A stretch of DNA of 64,000 nucleotides, from NCBI GenBank assembly GCA_963847145.1, contig CAWJYN010000003.1, positions 186,001-250,000 of the forward strand, written 5' to 3'. Shown in pieces: positions 49,560 to 57,590 of this stretch (positions are counted from its first letter, which is position 1; each line of letters starts with the position of its first letter). The position numbers and the translations under genes were made by a program. The DNA comes from JABFRJ01 sp963847145 (GTDB lineage: Bacteria; Pseudomonadota; Alphaproteobacteria; Rhizobiales; Hyphomicrobiaceae). Below the pieces are notes generated by a model. That model did not search any database and was not told where the DNA came from. It saw nothing but the letters and a program-made list of their open reading frames with translations.

Positions 49560-51136
49560 GATGCTTCTGGCGGCGTAAGATCGAAGGTCAATTGCCCCTC
49601 GATGGCGTTGTGTTTGCGGCTCTTGCGCTGCGCCTGCCCTGTCATCGCCATGCCACTCTTACGGCTGCCGTGCTTCTCCTGAACGGCATCTGCCGCTTTG
49701 TGAAAGGCGGCACTCGTGCGCACGCCATAGATGCGGTGCTTGGCAGCCGCGGTGCTCAGCGTCAGATCGACGACGCGCGCCGGATACCTTTTGCCGACGA
49801 TGGCGCTCAGGCCTGGCCAATTCCATGGCTCTTGCAGAAACATATCCGGCACAGCGGCGAGTTCCGGCAGCCAGCGGCGGGTGAAGGCGCCCGTGGGGTC
49901 TTGGTCGTATCCCTGCTTGACGGGATTGTAGATGCGGATCGTGTTGATCCCGGTCGCGCCGGACTGCATCTGCATTTGTGGCCAGTGAATACCGGGTTCG
50001 TAGTCGGTAAACACGCGGGCGAGGTGCAGCCCCGTCTCTTGCCACGGGAGCCACAGATTGTAACTCGCAAACGACACCAGCATCGCCCGCATGCGGAAAT
50101 TCAGCCAACCCGTCGCAAGAAGCGAGCGCATGCAGGCATCGACGAACGGATAACCGGTTTGACCGTTCATCCACCCGGCAAGCAAATCCGCGTCGCCTGG
50201 CCGTGGCCGCAAGCCGCGGGCGGATGGATGCATCTCGCGCGTCTCGATCGCCGGCTCACTTTCGAGCTTCTGCATAAAATGGCAGTGCCAATGCAGCCGC
50301 CCCGAAAAGGATATGAGCGACTGGCGCCACTCCGGCGCGTCCGGGCTGCGGTCTCCCCGCAACTCACGCTGGCGCTGCCACGACGCTTGCGCGACTTCGC
50401 GCATGGAAAGGGCACCGACCGCCAGATAGGGCGAGAGGCGGGAGCATTGCGCCGCGCCCTCCAGCGGGCTCGACATGGCACGGCGATAGTTGCGCCCGCG
50501 TACCGTCAAAAAGCTGTCGAGCGTCTGCAAGCCGGGCCGGCGGCCACCGGTTTGCGGTTCGCTGCAGCCGTCCGGCGAAAGGTCGAGCTCGCTTGGCTCC
50601 GGCAGGCCGAGGCACTCAAGTCCCTCGACCGTGACCAATCGCTCGGGCGCTGGCACAGGTGGCTTGGCCATCAACTGGTCCCACCGTTTTGCCCAACCGT
50701 CGCGCGACTTCAAGCGACGCACGACGCCGGTTTGTGCCGCTTCGTGCCATGTCACGCCATGGGCCCGGCACCAGGCTGCAACGGCGCGATCCCGGGCGAA
50801 CGTCCAAGCGTTGCCGGTTTCTTCGTGTGACCAGAGATCGGCGAACTGATAGTCGCGATGGAGCTGCTCGAGCACATCGACGACAGAGCCTATGCGCACG
50901 GCCAGCGGTGCACCGCGCATTGCAAGCGCTTCGCATAGCTCGGCTGCGCACGCGCGCGCGAACACAAACTGCCGATGCGACGCGTCGGTCTGGGCCCACA
51001 GCTCCGATTCGACAACGTAAAGAGGGATCACGGGCCCGCGTTCCGCTGCGGCGACGAGCGGGACGTGATCGAACACGCGCAAATCGCGCTTGAACCAGAC
51101 GACACTGGGGCGGGTTGCTCGCAACGGCGTGCTCAT
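49556..51136 (-). CDS. Cryptochrome / deoxyribodipyrimidine photolyase family protein
   Basis: The protein has 526 residues. The N-terminal antenna-type domain (about 10-140) starts SVVWFKRDLRVFDHVPL. The FAD domain has RLSPYLAVGALSMREV, GQTGYPFVDACMRSLLATGW and NFRMRAMLVSFASYNLW. The usual WQW after the third helix is replaced by HWPQMQMQSGATGINTIRIYNP, which is typical of a separate bacterial subgroup near DUF2256. It may be a photolyase or a light sensor; activity cannot be read. It is divergent from the SDR and NewPHL genes. Confidence 0.88.
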   Translation of the reverse strand: MSTPLRATRPSVVWFKRDLRVFDHVPLVAAAERGPVIPLYVVESELWAQTDASHRQFVFARACAAELCEALAMRGAPLAVRIGSVVDVLEQLHRDYQFADLWSHEETGNAWTFARDRAVAAWCRAHGVTWHEAAQTGVVRRLKSRDGWAKRWDQLMAKPPVPAPERLVTVEGLECLGLPEPSELDLSPDGCSEPQTGGRRPGLQTLDSFLTVRGRNYRRAMSSPLEGAAQCSRLSPYLAVGALSMREVAQASWQRQRELRGDRSPDAPEWRQSLISFSGRLHWHCHFMQKLESEPAIETREMHPSARGLRPRPGDADLLAGWMNGQTGYPFVDACMRSLLATGWLNFRMRAMLVSFASYNLWLPWQETGLHLARVFTDYEPGIHWPQMQMQSGATGINTIRIYNPVKQGYDQDPTGAFTRRWLPELAAVPDMFLQEPWNWPGLSAIVGKRYPARVVDLTLSTAAAKHRIYGVRTSAAFHKAADAVQEKHGSRKSGMAMTGQAQRKSRKHNAIEGQLTFDLTPPEAS

Positions 51137-51299
51137 TGCTCTCCTGCGGTTGTTCCCCCAACGCTCAGGGCATTCGCGCGGATCAATGCCGCGTCAGCGG
51201 TGGCTTGGATTGTGCTTGCGACACTTTTACCGCTGTGCCGTCCAAGGCCGCGTAGGCACCGTATACCGGAAGCAACCCACACCGCGGAAGGCCGCAATC

Positions 51300-52022
51300 G
51301 TGCATGTTTTGATCGTCGGCGGCAATGGCGGGGTTGGCAGTGCGCTGGTGACGCAACTTGCCGCCGATGCCGCCATTACGCGTGTCACCGTTTGGCTGCG
51401 GCGCACATCTGCTGACGGCGTCGCCGGGCCAAACGGAAAGCGCACCACTTATCAGGTTGATCTTCTCGACGAAGGGACGATTGCGGCAGCGTCCCGGTCG
51501 CTCGGCCCCGTCGATCTCGTTATCGTCGCGACTGGATTGCTGCACGATCAAGCGGCTGGTATTCGCCCAGAGAAAACATGGCGGGCGATCGACCCGGAGG
51601 TCATGCGCCGCAATTTCGAGGTCAACACGATCGGTCCGGCGCTCATCGCCAAGCACGTGCTGCCGCTGCTACCACGTGATCGGCGCGCTGTGTTTGCGAT
51701 CCTGTCTGCGCGCGTCGGCAGTATCAGCGACAACCGGCTTGGCGGCTGGTACAGTTACCGCGCATCGAAGGCGGCGCTCAACCAGATCATCCGCTGCCTC
51801 GCCATCGAACTGTCGGCCAAGTGGCCGCAAGCGATCTGCGTCGGCCTGCATCCAGGGACTGTCGACACGGCTTTGTCGAAACCGTTTCAAAGCAATGTTG
51901 CCGATGGCCGGCTTTTCTCGGCCGAACAAGCCGCGGCACATTTGCTCGGTGTCATCGCAGCACTAACGACTGCGCAGTCCGGGCGGCTGTATGACTGGGC
52001 CGGGCAGGAGATTGCGCCATGA
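51300..52022 (+). CDS. SDR-family oxidoreductase (C-factor/CsgA-like), light-cluster member
   Basis: The protein has 240 residues. The nucleotide site is VLIVGGNGGVGSALV and the catalytic region has YSYRASKAALNQIIRCLAIEL. GTG at 51300 is preceded by GGAAGG and opens directly into the nucleotide-binding strand; the longer frame to 51090 overlaps the divergent photolyase gene. The NNAG-type motif is changed to VIVATGLL, as in C-factor-like SDRs. The stop overlaps the NewPHL gene start by ATGA. A role in flavin or pigment chemistry is speculative. Confidence 0.8.
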   Translation: MHVLIVGGNGGVGSALVTQLAADAAITRVTVWLRRTSADGVAGPNGKRTTYQVDLLDEGTIAAASRSLGPVDLVIVATGLLHDQAAGIRPEKTWRAIDPEVMRRNFEVNTIGPALIAKHVLPLLPRDRRAVFAILSARVGSISDNRLGGWYSYRASKAALNQIIRCLAIELSAKWPQAICVGLHPGTVDTALSKPFQSNVADGRLFSAEQAAAHLLGVIAALTTAQSGRLYDWAGQEIAP

Positions 52023-53233
52023 CGGCCATGCTGTTTGCGCCAAGCCGGCAGGCGGCACTCGTGCGTCTCGACGCGTTTCTGCCACACGCGGGACGGTCCT
52101 ATGCCGCGAACCGCAACTATGATCGTGGCGTCGATGACCGCGCAAACGTCTCGCTCTTGTCGCCCTATGTCCGCCATCGGCTCATCACGGAGCAGGAGAT
52201 CGTGGCCGCCGTATTGGAAACGCATGCAGCAGCAGCTGCCGAGAAGTTCATTCAAGAAGTCGTCTGGCGCACGTACTGGAAGGGCTGGTTGGAGCACCGC
52301 CCACAAGTGTGGGATCGCTATCTGGCGGACGTTGCGCGCGTGCAGAGCGTCGCCTCGGCCGAACTGCGGCAGCGTCTCGAAGTGGCCATGCGCGGCGCCA
52401 CTGGCATCGATTGTTTTGACGCTTGGGCGCGTGAGCTGATCGAGACGGGCTATCTGCACAATCACGCGCGCATGTGGTTCGCGAGCATCTGGATTTTCAC
52501 GTTGAAACTGCCCTGGCAGCTGGGTGCGGACTTCTTCCTGCGTCATCTGCTCGACGGCGATGCAGCCTCGAACACGCTATCCTGGCGGTGGATTGGTGGT
52601 CTGCACACCCAGGGCAAGACCTATCTTGCGCGCCCAGACAACATCGCGACCTACACCGGTGGGCGGTTCGGCGCGGGTCTCAACCTGGCGTCCGACGCTG
52701 CGCCGTTGCCGCCCGACGACGTTGGTGCACGGCACTCGCTCGCGCCGCTCCCTGCGGTGCCGCCACGCGGTCCGCACATTTTGGTCGTCACCGAAGACGA
52801 CCTCGGCATAGAGACGTGGCCGTTGGCTTGGGACAGCGTGCAATCTGTCATCGTGCTCGACACGGCAAACAGCTATCCCGATTGCAACACAAGCGTGACT
52901 GCATTCAATCGCGGCGTGTTGGCCGACACCGCGGCGCGCGTTGGCACACGCCTCCCCGAAGGAATCCCGGTGGCGACGCTGACGCCGTTGAAGGCCGTTG
53001 CGATGATCGACGCATGGACCAAACCCGTGACGATCGTCATGCATGAGCTGCCAACGGGCCCGGCGCGCACGGCGTTTGTGCCGATTGGTGCCGCACTGGA
53101 GCACAACGGGCATGCTCTGCACCTGATCCGCCGCTCCTGGGACACGGCGTTCTGGCCCTCCGCGACAGCCGGCTTCTTCAAGGTGAAAGACCGTATCCCG
53201 ACCGTGCTGCGAAATTTAGGGCTGGGCGTTTGA
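52019..53233 (+). CDS. NewPHL-type photolyase (FAD domain N-terminal, alpha/beta domain C-terminal)
   Basis: The protein has 404 residues. The FAD domain comes first (about 1-220), with LSPYVRHRLIT, FIQEVVWRTYWKGW and a YLHNHARMWFASIWIF to SNTLSWRWIGGLH block. The alpha/beta domain follows (about 250-404), from HILVVTEDDLGIE to FKVKDRIPTVLRNLG. Normal photolyases have the opposite order. NewPHLs, reported from Methylobacterium and other bacteria, have this inverted topology and repair CPD lesions in single-stranded DNA. It overlaps the SDR gene by 4 bp. Confidence 0.8.
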   Translation: MTAMLFAPSRQAALVRLDAFLPHAGRSYAANRNYDRGVDDRANVSLLSPYVRHRLITEQEIVAAVLETHAAAAAEKFIQEVVWRTYWKGWLEHRPQVWDRYLADVARVQSVASAELRQRLEVAMRGATGIDCFDAWARELIETGYLHNHARMWFASIWIFTLKLPWQLGADFFLRHLLDGDAASNTLSWRWIGGLHTQGKTYLARPDNIATYTGGRFGAGLNLASDAAPLPPDDVGARHSLAPLPAVPPRGPHILVVTEDDLGIETWPLAWDSVQSVIVLDTANSYPDCNTSVTAFNRGVLADTAARVGTRLPEGIPVATLTPLKAVAMIDAWTKPVTIVMHELPTGPARTAFVPIGAALEHNGHALHLIRRSWDTAFWPSATAGFFKVKDRIPTVLRNLGLGV

Positions 53234-53287
53234 TACCGACGACTGCCTCGAACCTCTGCTTAGGCAGCCCTTTATCCTTCGCTGCCG

Positions 53288-55291
53288 TTACACGTCCAGG
53301 TCCTTCGCGAACGCCGCACGTTCTTGAATGAATCGGAAGCGCGCTTCTGGTTTGGAGCCCATGAGCGCGTTGACGGCGTCGGTGGTCTCGGCCTTCTGGT
53401 CGCTGGCGACCTCGACACGGAGCAACAAGCGGTGCTTTGGCTCCATTGTTGTCGATTTCAATTCAGAGGCATTCATTTCGCCGAGGCCTTTGAAGCGTCC
53501 GATCTCGACCTTCGCATTGGCTGGGAAGGCGCTGATACGCAGCTCATCGCGATGTTTTTCGTCACGCGCATAAACGGTCTTCGAGCTGTGCTTCAGCGAG
53601 AACAGCGGTGGCATGGCTAGGAACAGGTGGTTGTTCTCGATCAGCTCCGGCATTTCCTGGAAGAAGAAGGTGATCAGCAGCGAGGCGATGTGGGCGCCGT
53701 CGATGTCGGCGTCGGTCATGATGATGACTCGCTCGTAGCGCAGATCATCGTCGCGGTATTTGCTGCCGGTGCCGGCGCCCAGCGCCTGGATCAGATCTGA
53801 AAGCAACTGGTTCTGCGAGAGCTTGGCCGACGTGGCGTTCGCCACGTTCAAGATCTTGCCGCGCAACGGCAGGATGGCCTGGTTCTCGCGGTTGCGCGCG
53901 CTCTTGGCGGACCCGCCGGCCGAGTCGCCCTCGACGATGAAGATCTCGGTGCCCGCCGCCGTCTGGATCGTGCAATCCGCCAGCTTGCCCGGGAGTCGGA
54001 GTTTGCGCGTCGCGGACTGGCGGCCCACTTCTTTTTCGCGGCGGCGTTTGAGGCGGTCTTCGGCCTGTTCGATCACCCATTCGAGCAACTTCTGGGCCTG
54101 TTGCGGCGCGTCAGTGAGCCAATGATCGAAGGCGTCTTTGATCGTGTTCTCGACAATGCGCTGCGCTTCTTGCGTAGCCAGTTTTTCCTTGGTCTGGCCC
54201 TGGAATTCCGGCTCACGGATGAAGACGGACAGCATCGACGCCGCCGTCGTCATGACGTCTTCGGCGGTGATCTGGCTGGACTTCTTGTTGCCAACGCGGT
54301 CGCCGAACTCGCGCAGGCTCTTTGACAAGGCCGAGCGCAGGCCGTTCTCGTGCGTGCCGCCTTCGGCCGTCGGAATGGTATTGCAATAGGAGTTGGAGAA
54401 GCCGTCTTCGTCGGATACCCAAGCGATCGCCCATTCGACAGAACCATGGCCGCCGTCGCGTTTCACGTTGCCTGCGAACACGTCTTTGGTGACGAACGTC
54501 TGCCCTTCGATGGTGGAGAGCAGATAGTCTTTCAGGCCGCCGGGGAAGTGGAACACCGCCTGCGGCAGCGTCTCGTCTTTGATCAGCGACGGATCGCAGA
54601 ACCAGCGGATTTCGACGCCGCCGAACAGATAGGCTTTCGACCGCGCCATGCGCATCAGCCGCGCCGGTTTGAACGCGCAGCCTTTGCCGAAAATTTTCTC
54701 GTCCGGCTTGAAGCGAATTTTCGTGCCGCGACGATTCATGGTGGAACCGAGCTTCTCAAGCTTGGTCTGCGGCGTACCGCGGCTGAACACCATGCGATAG
54801 AGCTGCTGGCCGCGCGCCACCTCGACTTCGCAAATTTCGCTCAATGCGTTGACCACCGAAACACCCACGCCGTGTAAACCGCCCGAGGTCTGATAGGCTT
54901 TGCCATCGAACTTCCCGCCGGAGTGCAGGGTCGTCATGATGACTTCAAGCGCCGACGTGTTCTTGAACTTCGGGTGCGCATCGACCGGAATGCCGCGGCC
55001 GTTGTCGATGACCGACAAGTAGCCGTCCGCCTCCAGCCGCACTTCGATCCAGGTCGCATGGCCGGCGACGGCTTCGTCCATGGAGTTGTCGATCACCTCG
55101 GCAAAGAGGTGGTGCATGGCCTTCTCATCGGTGCCACCGATGTACATGCCGGGGCGCCGGCGGACGGGTTCCAGGCCTTCCAGGACCTCGATGTCGGCGG
55201 CGGTATAGCTCTCTTCGGCCGACCGCGGCTTCTTGGCTTTGCCTTGGAATTCGTCGTCGAGTTTCGCCAGCAGATCGCGGGAAGATGCCAT
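53288..55291 (-). CDS. parE: DNA topoisomerase IV subunit B
   Basis: The protein has 667 residues: a GHKL ATPase domain with EVIDNSMDEAVAG and GRGIPVD, a transducer domain, and the TOPRIM domain with FIVEGDSAGGSAKSARNREN and TDADIDGAHI. The KLRLPGKLADC motif and the length fit ParE rather than GyrB. ATG at 55291 was chosen (MASSRDLLAKLDD); ATG at 55333 and the frame to 55399 are in frame but less likely. Its partner parC is outside the window. Confidence 0.93.
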   Translation of the reverse strand: MASSRDLLAKLDDEFQGKAKKPRSAEESYTAADIEVLEGLEPVRRRPGMYIGGTDEKAMHHLFAEVIDNSMDEAVAGHATWIEVRLEADGYLSVIDNGRGIPVDAHPKFKNTSALEVIMTTLHSGGKFDGKAYQTSGGLHGVGVSVVNALSEICEVEVARGQQLYRMVFSRGTPQTKLEKLGSTMNRRGTKIRFKPDEKIFGKGCAFKPARLMRMARSKAYLFGGVEIRWFCDPSLIKDETLPQAVFHFPGGLKDYLLSTIEGQTFVTKDVFAGNVKRDGGHGSVEWAIAWVSDEDGFSNSYCNTIPTAEGGTHENGLRSALSKSLREFGDRVGNKKSSQITAEDVMTTAASMLSVFIREPEFQGQTKEKLATQEAQRIVENTIKDAFDHWLTDAPQQAQKLLEWVIEQAEDRLKRRREKEVGRQSATRKLRLPGKLADCTIQTAAGTEIFIVEGDSAGGSAKSARNRENQAILPLRGKILNVANATSAKLSQNQLLSDLIQALGAGTGSKYRDDDLRYERVIIMTDADIDGAHIASLLITFFFQEMPELIENNHLFLAMPPLFSLKHSSKTVYARDEKHRDELRISAFPANAKVEIGRFKGLGEMNASELKSTTMEPKHRLLLRVEVASDQKAETTDAVNALMGSKPEARFRFIQERAAFAKDLDV

Positions 55292-55349
55292 TTGTGCAGT
55301 CCATTCAAGGATTTGAGCGGGGCTCGGCGGCATAGTGAGCGCGGAATCG

Positions 55350-55453
55350 CCAGCCCGCGATGCGGCCGCACTGGTTGCACCAGCGGCCCCGCTTGGCAAG
55401 GTTCACAGCGCCACAGTGGGACCGGGGATGTGCGGATATCCGCTGTTCAATTT
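55350..55453. repeat. Dispersed direct repeat, copy 1
   Basis: This ~105-bp unit recurs at 56086-56190 in the same orientation. Shared blocks include CTGGTTG-ACCAGC, CTTGGCAAG and TCCGCTGTTCAATT. The copies differ at many positions, so they are old. The unit has no real coding frame and looks like a genus-type intergenic repeat. Confidence 0.7.
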
Positions 55454-55510
55454 TGGCGGCGGAAGAGCGGCAGGCTGTTGCACCGCGGCGATTGGACGGC
55501 GCCTCCGTGT

Positions 55511-56002
55511 TCACGGCAGACGGGCGTAGATCAACATCGCGTGTAAGACATGCGCTGCAATGAATGCAGCGACGACAATGAGATACATCCACCACCGATA
55601 CCATGATCCCCAGAACAAGCGCTGACCCAGCAAGGCCACACCCGATAGCCAGATGAGCGGCGTGTATGCAGGTGCCAGAGATATCCAGGCGCTTGAAGAC
55701 CAAGGTGAGCCGGGTGCGACCAGGATCAACAACCAGCTTGCAGCATAGAGGATAAGTCCGGCCCCGAACAGAATGAGGCCACGCCACTGCACGCGCGACT
55801 TAAGTTCAAGTGGCATGAAAAATGGTACGGCGAGGACAACGATACGGGTCGTGTTCTCGATAATTCCGAGGGCGGGAGGGATGTTTCTCCAGAATATGTC
55901 TGCCGTCCATGGGGCTGGCAGGCGTGGCGCGAGCGCGGCATTCCAGGCCAAGATTGGCAAGAGCAGCAACCCGCAATTCATCGCATAGCGGCGGAGTGGC
56001 AT
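55511..56002 (-). CDS. Small membrane protein of unknown function
   Basis: The protein has about 163 residues from ATG 56002, with four hydrophobic helices (for example LILFGAGLILYAASWLLILV and WWMYLIVVAAFIAAHVLHAML). A GTG at 56065 would add 21 residues. No family was recognised. It lies between two direct ~105-bp repeats, so it may be a recently acquired or mobile insert. Confidence 0.6.
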   Translation of the reverse strand: MPLRRYAMNCGLLLLPILAWNAALAPRLPAPWTADIFWRNIPPALGIIENTTRIVVLAVPFFMPLELKSRVQWRGLILFGAGLILYAASWLLILVAPGSPWSSSAWISLAPAYTPLIWLSGVALLGQRLFWGSWYRWWMYLIVVAAFIAAHVLHAMLIYARLP

Positions 56003-56085
56003 AGTCTCAATTACACCTAGCTCAGCGAAGCGACGGCCCGCCCATATTTCAAGCGTGGACGCCACACGCGCCAGTGGAGGAAGCG

Positions 56086-56190
56086 TCGGCCGTCGAGATT
56101 ACCGAACTGGTTGAACCAGCCGCCCCACTTGGCAAGCATCACAACGCGACGGGTGGCTCGCCCAAAATGTGGATGTCCGCTGTTCAATTC
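56086..56190. repeat. Dispersed direct repeat, copy 2
   Basis: This is the second copy of the unit at 55350-55453, in the same orientation, with about 630 bp and a membrane-protein gene between them. Its right part contains GGATGTCCGCTGTTCAATT. Confidence 0.7.
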
Positions 56191-56204
56191 ATGGGGAGAG
56201 GCTC

Positions 56205-57191
56205 TCACTCGATCACCTCATCGGCGAGGGCCAGCAGGTTCGGCGGCACCGAAACTCCGATCTCTTGGGCGGTGTTGAGGTTGATGAGAAACTCCAGCCG
56301 CGTCGAACGCTGAATTGGCAGATCGGCTGGCTTCGCACCCCTAAGGATGCGCCCGGTGTAGGTGCCAGCGATCCTGAAACCATCGTCAAGATTGCCGCCG
56401 TAACTCATCAGGCCGCCAGCCAGGACAAGATCCCGGTTCTGATGGGCGGTCGGCATTTTGCACTTTGTTGAAAGCGCGCCGAGCCACGCGCCCTGGGCCG
56501 TGAAGAAGGCGTCACTGCCGATCATGGCCGCCCCTACGCGCAACTCCGGAAGGCGCGCGAAGGCGACCTCGATCTCGCCAGGCGTGCTTGCATGCAGCAC
56601 ATGAAGTTTCAACGCCAACGCCCGTGCGGCCTCATCAATGTTTGCCGTCATGAGCTTGGCATTAATGGTGTTGGCTGGGTTGACGAGCAAAGCGACACTG
56701 GTTGCGGCGGGCACGAGTTCGTGCAGCAGACTCAATCGCTTCGCCCCCACTTCGATGTTCATGCGCGTCGTGCCGGTGATATTGCCGCCGGGATGGTCGA
56801 GGCTGGCCACGACGCCAAGGACGACCGGATCAATGCTGGCGCTGAAAACGATCGGTATCGTCGCGGTCGCGGCCTGTGCAGCCAGCACACTGGTGGTGCC
56901 GGAGGCCGCAATCACGGCGACCCGCCGCTGCACCAGATCGGCAGCCATGGCCGGCACGCGGCTATAGTGACCATCTGCGTGCCGGAACTCGATCGCAACT
57001 GTCTTGCCCTCAACGAAGCCGGCCTCGGCAAGGCCACGGCGAAAAGCCCGGATTCTCAGGGCATGACCCTCTGCCGATCCACCGTTGAGGTAACCAACCA
57101 GGGGGAGCGCGGGAGGTTGGGCAAGTGCTCCGGCGGCGGCAAGGGCCGTGGCACTGCAAAGAGAACTGGCGAAAACACGCCGACTTAACAT
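56205..57191 (-). CDS. ABC transporter substrate-binding protein (ABC_sub_bind family)
   Basis: The protein has 328 residues. A signal-type leader (LSRRVFASSLCSATALAAAGALAQ) precedes LVGYLNGGSAEGH and the FRRGLAEAGFVEGKTVAIEFRHADG segment typical of the PF04392 family. PIVFSASIDPVVLGVVASLDHPGGNITG is also typical. No permease or ATPase gene is near, as is usual for these abundant orphans in Bradyrhizobium-like genomes. The substrate is unknown. Confidence 0.85.
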   Translation of the reverse strand: MLSRRVFASSLCSATALAAAGALAQPPALPLVGYLNGGSAEGHALRIRAFRRGLAEAGFVEGKTVAIEFRHADGHYSRVPAMAADLVQRRVAVIAASGTTSVLAAQAATATIPIVFSASIDPVVLGVVASLDHPGGNITGTTRMNIEVGAKRLSLLHELVPAATSVALLVNPANTINAKLMTANIDEAARALALKLHVLHASTPGEIEVAFARLPELRVGAAMIGSDAFFTAQGAWLGALSTKCKMPTAHQNRDLVLAGGLMSYGGNLDDGFRIAGTYTGRILRGAKPADLPIQRSTRLEFLINLNTAQEIGVSVPPNLLALADEVIE

Positions 57192-57590
57192 GGGATCACC
57201 TTATCGGCAGGGGCAGCCTCGGCAATCGGCAAATCACACCGGATTGCGGGGGCTTACCAAAGAACCTTAAAATATTGCGCAAACAAAATACGTGGATACC
57301 GGCATAGAAAATACTGTGCCGGGCTAGTCAGGGACAGACAGCTCATCATCTGCTCTGTGCGCAAACTTTAGCAGATCGCGAACAGACTTGCATCTCTGTT
57401 GTTGGTCAAGTCAGGCGCCCTCGGAGACGCGTCACCGTTGTCGCAATCTGCACAGCTTGGCAGAACGCCGCCGGCTTTCCCAAACCGGCTAAATCTTCGT
57501 CGTATCACAGGTGAAATTTGCTAAAGATCAGCATCAGGCGAATCATGTGAGCGGGCCCCATTGCTGCCTGCGCCGCCTTCGGAGGTTTTC
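57192..57590. other. Intergenic region upstream of putA
   Basis: This 399-bp divergent spacer has no supported gene. It must hold the promoters for putA and the ABC_sub_bind gene. GGAGG at 57581-57585 is the putA ribosome site. No PutR or Lrp gene adjoins it and no obvious operator palindrome was found. Confidence 0.5.

Noticed and set aside
55305..55787. Minus-strand frame across direct repeat copy 1
   Set aside because: Its similarity to the frame over copy 2 comes from the DNA repeat, not a protein family.
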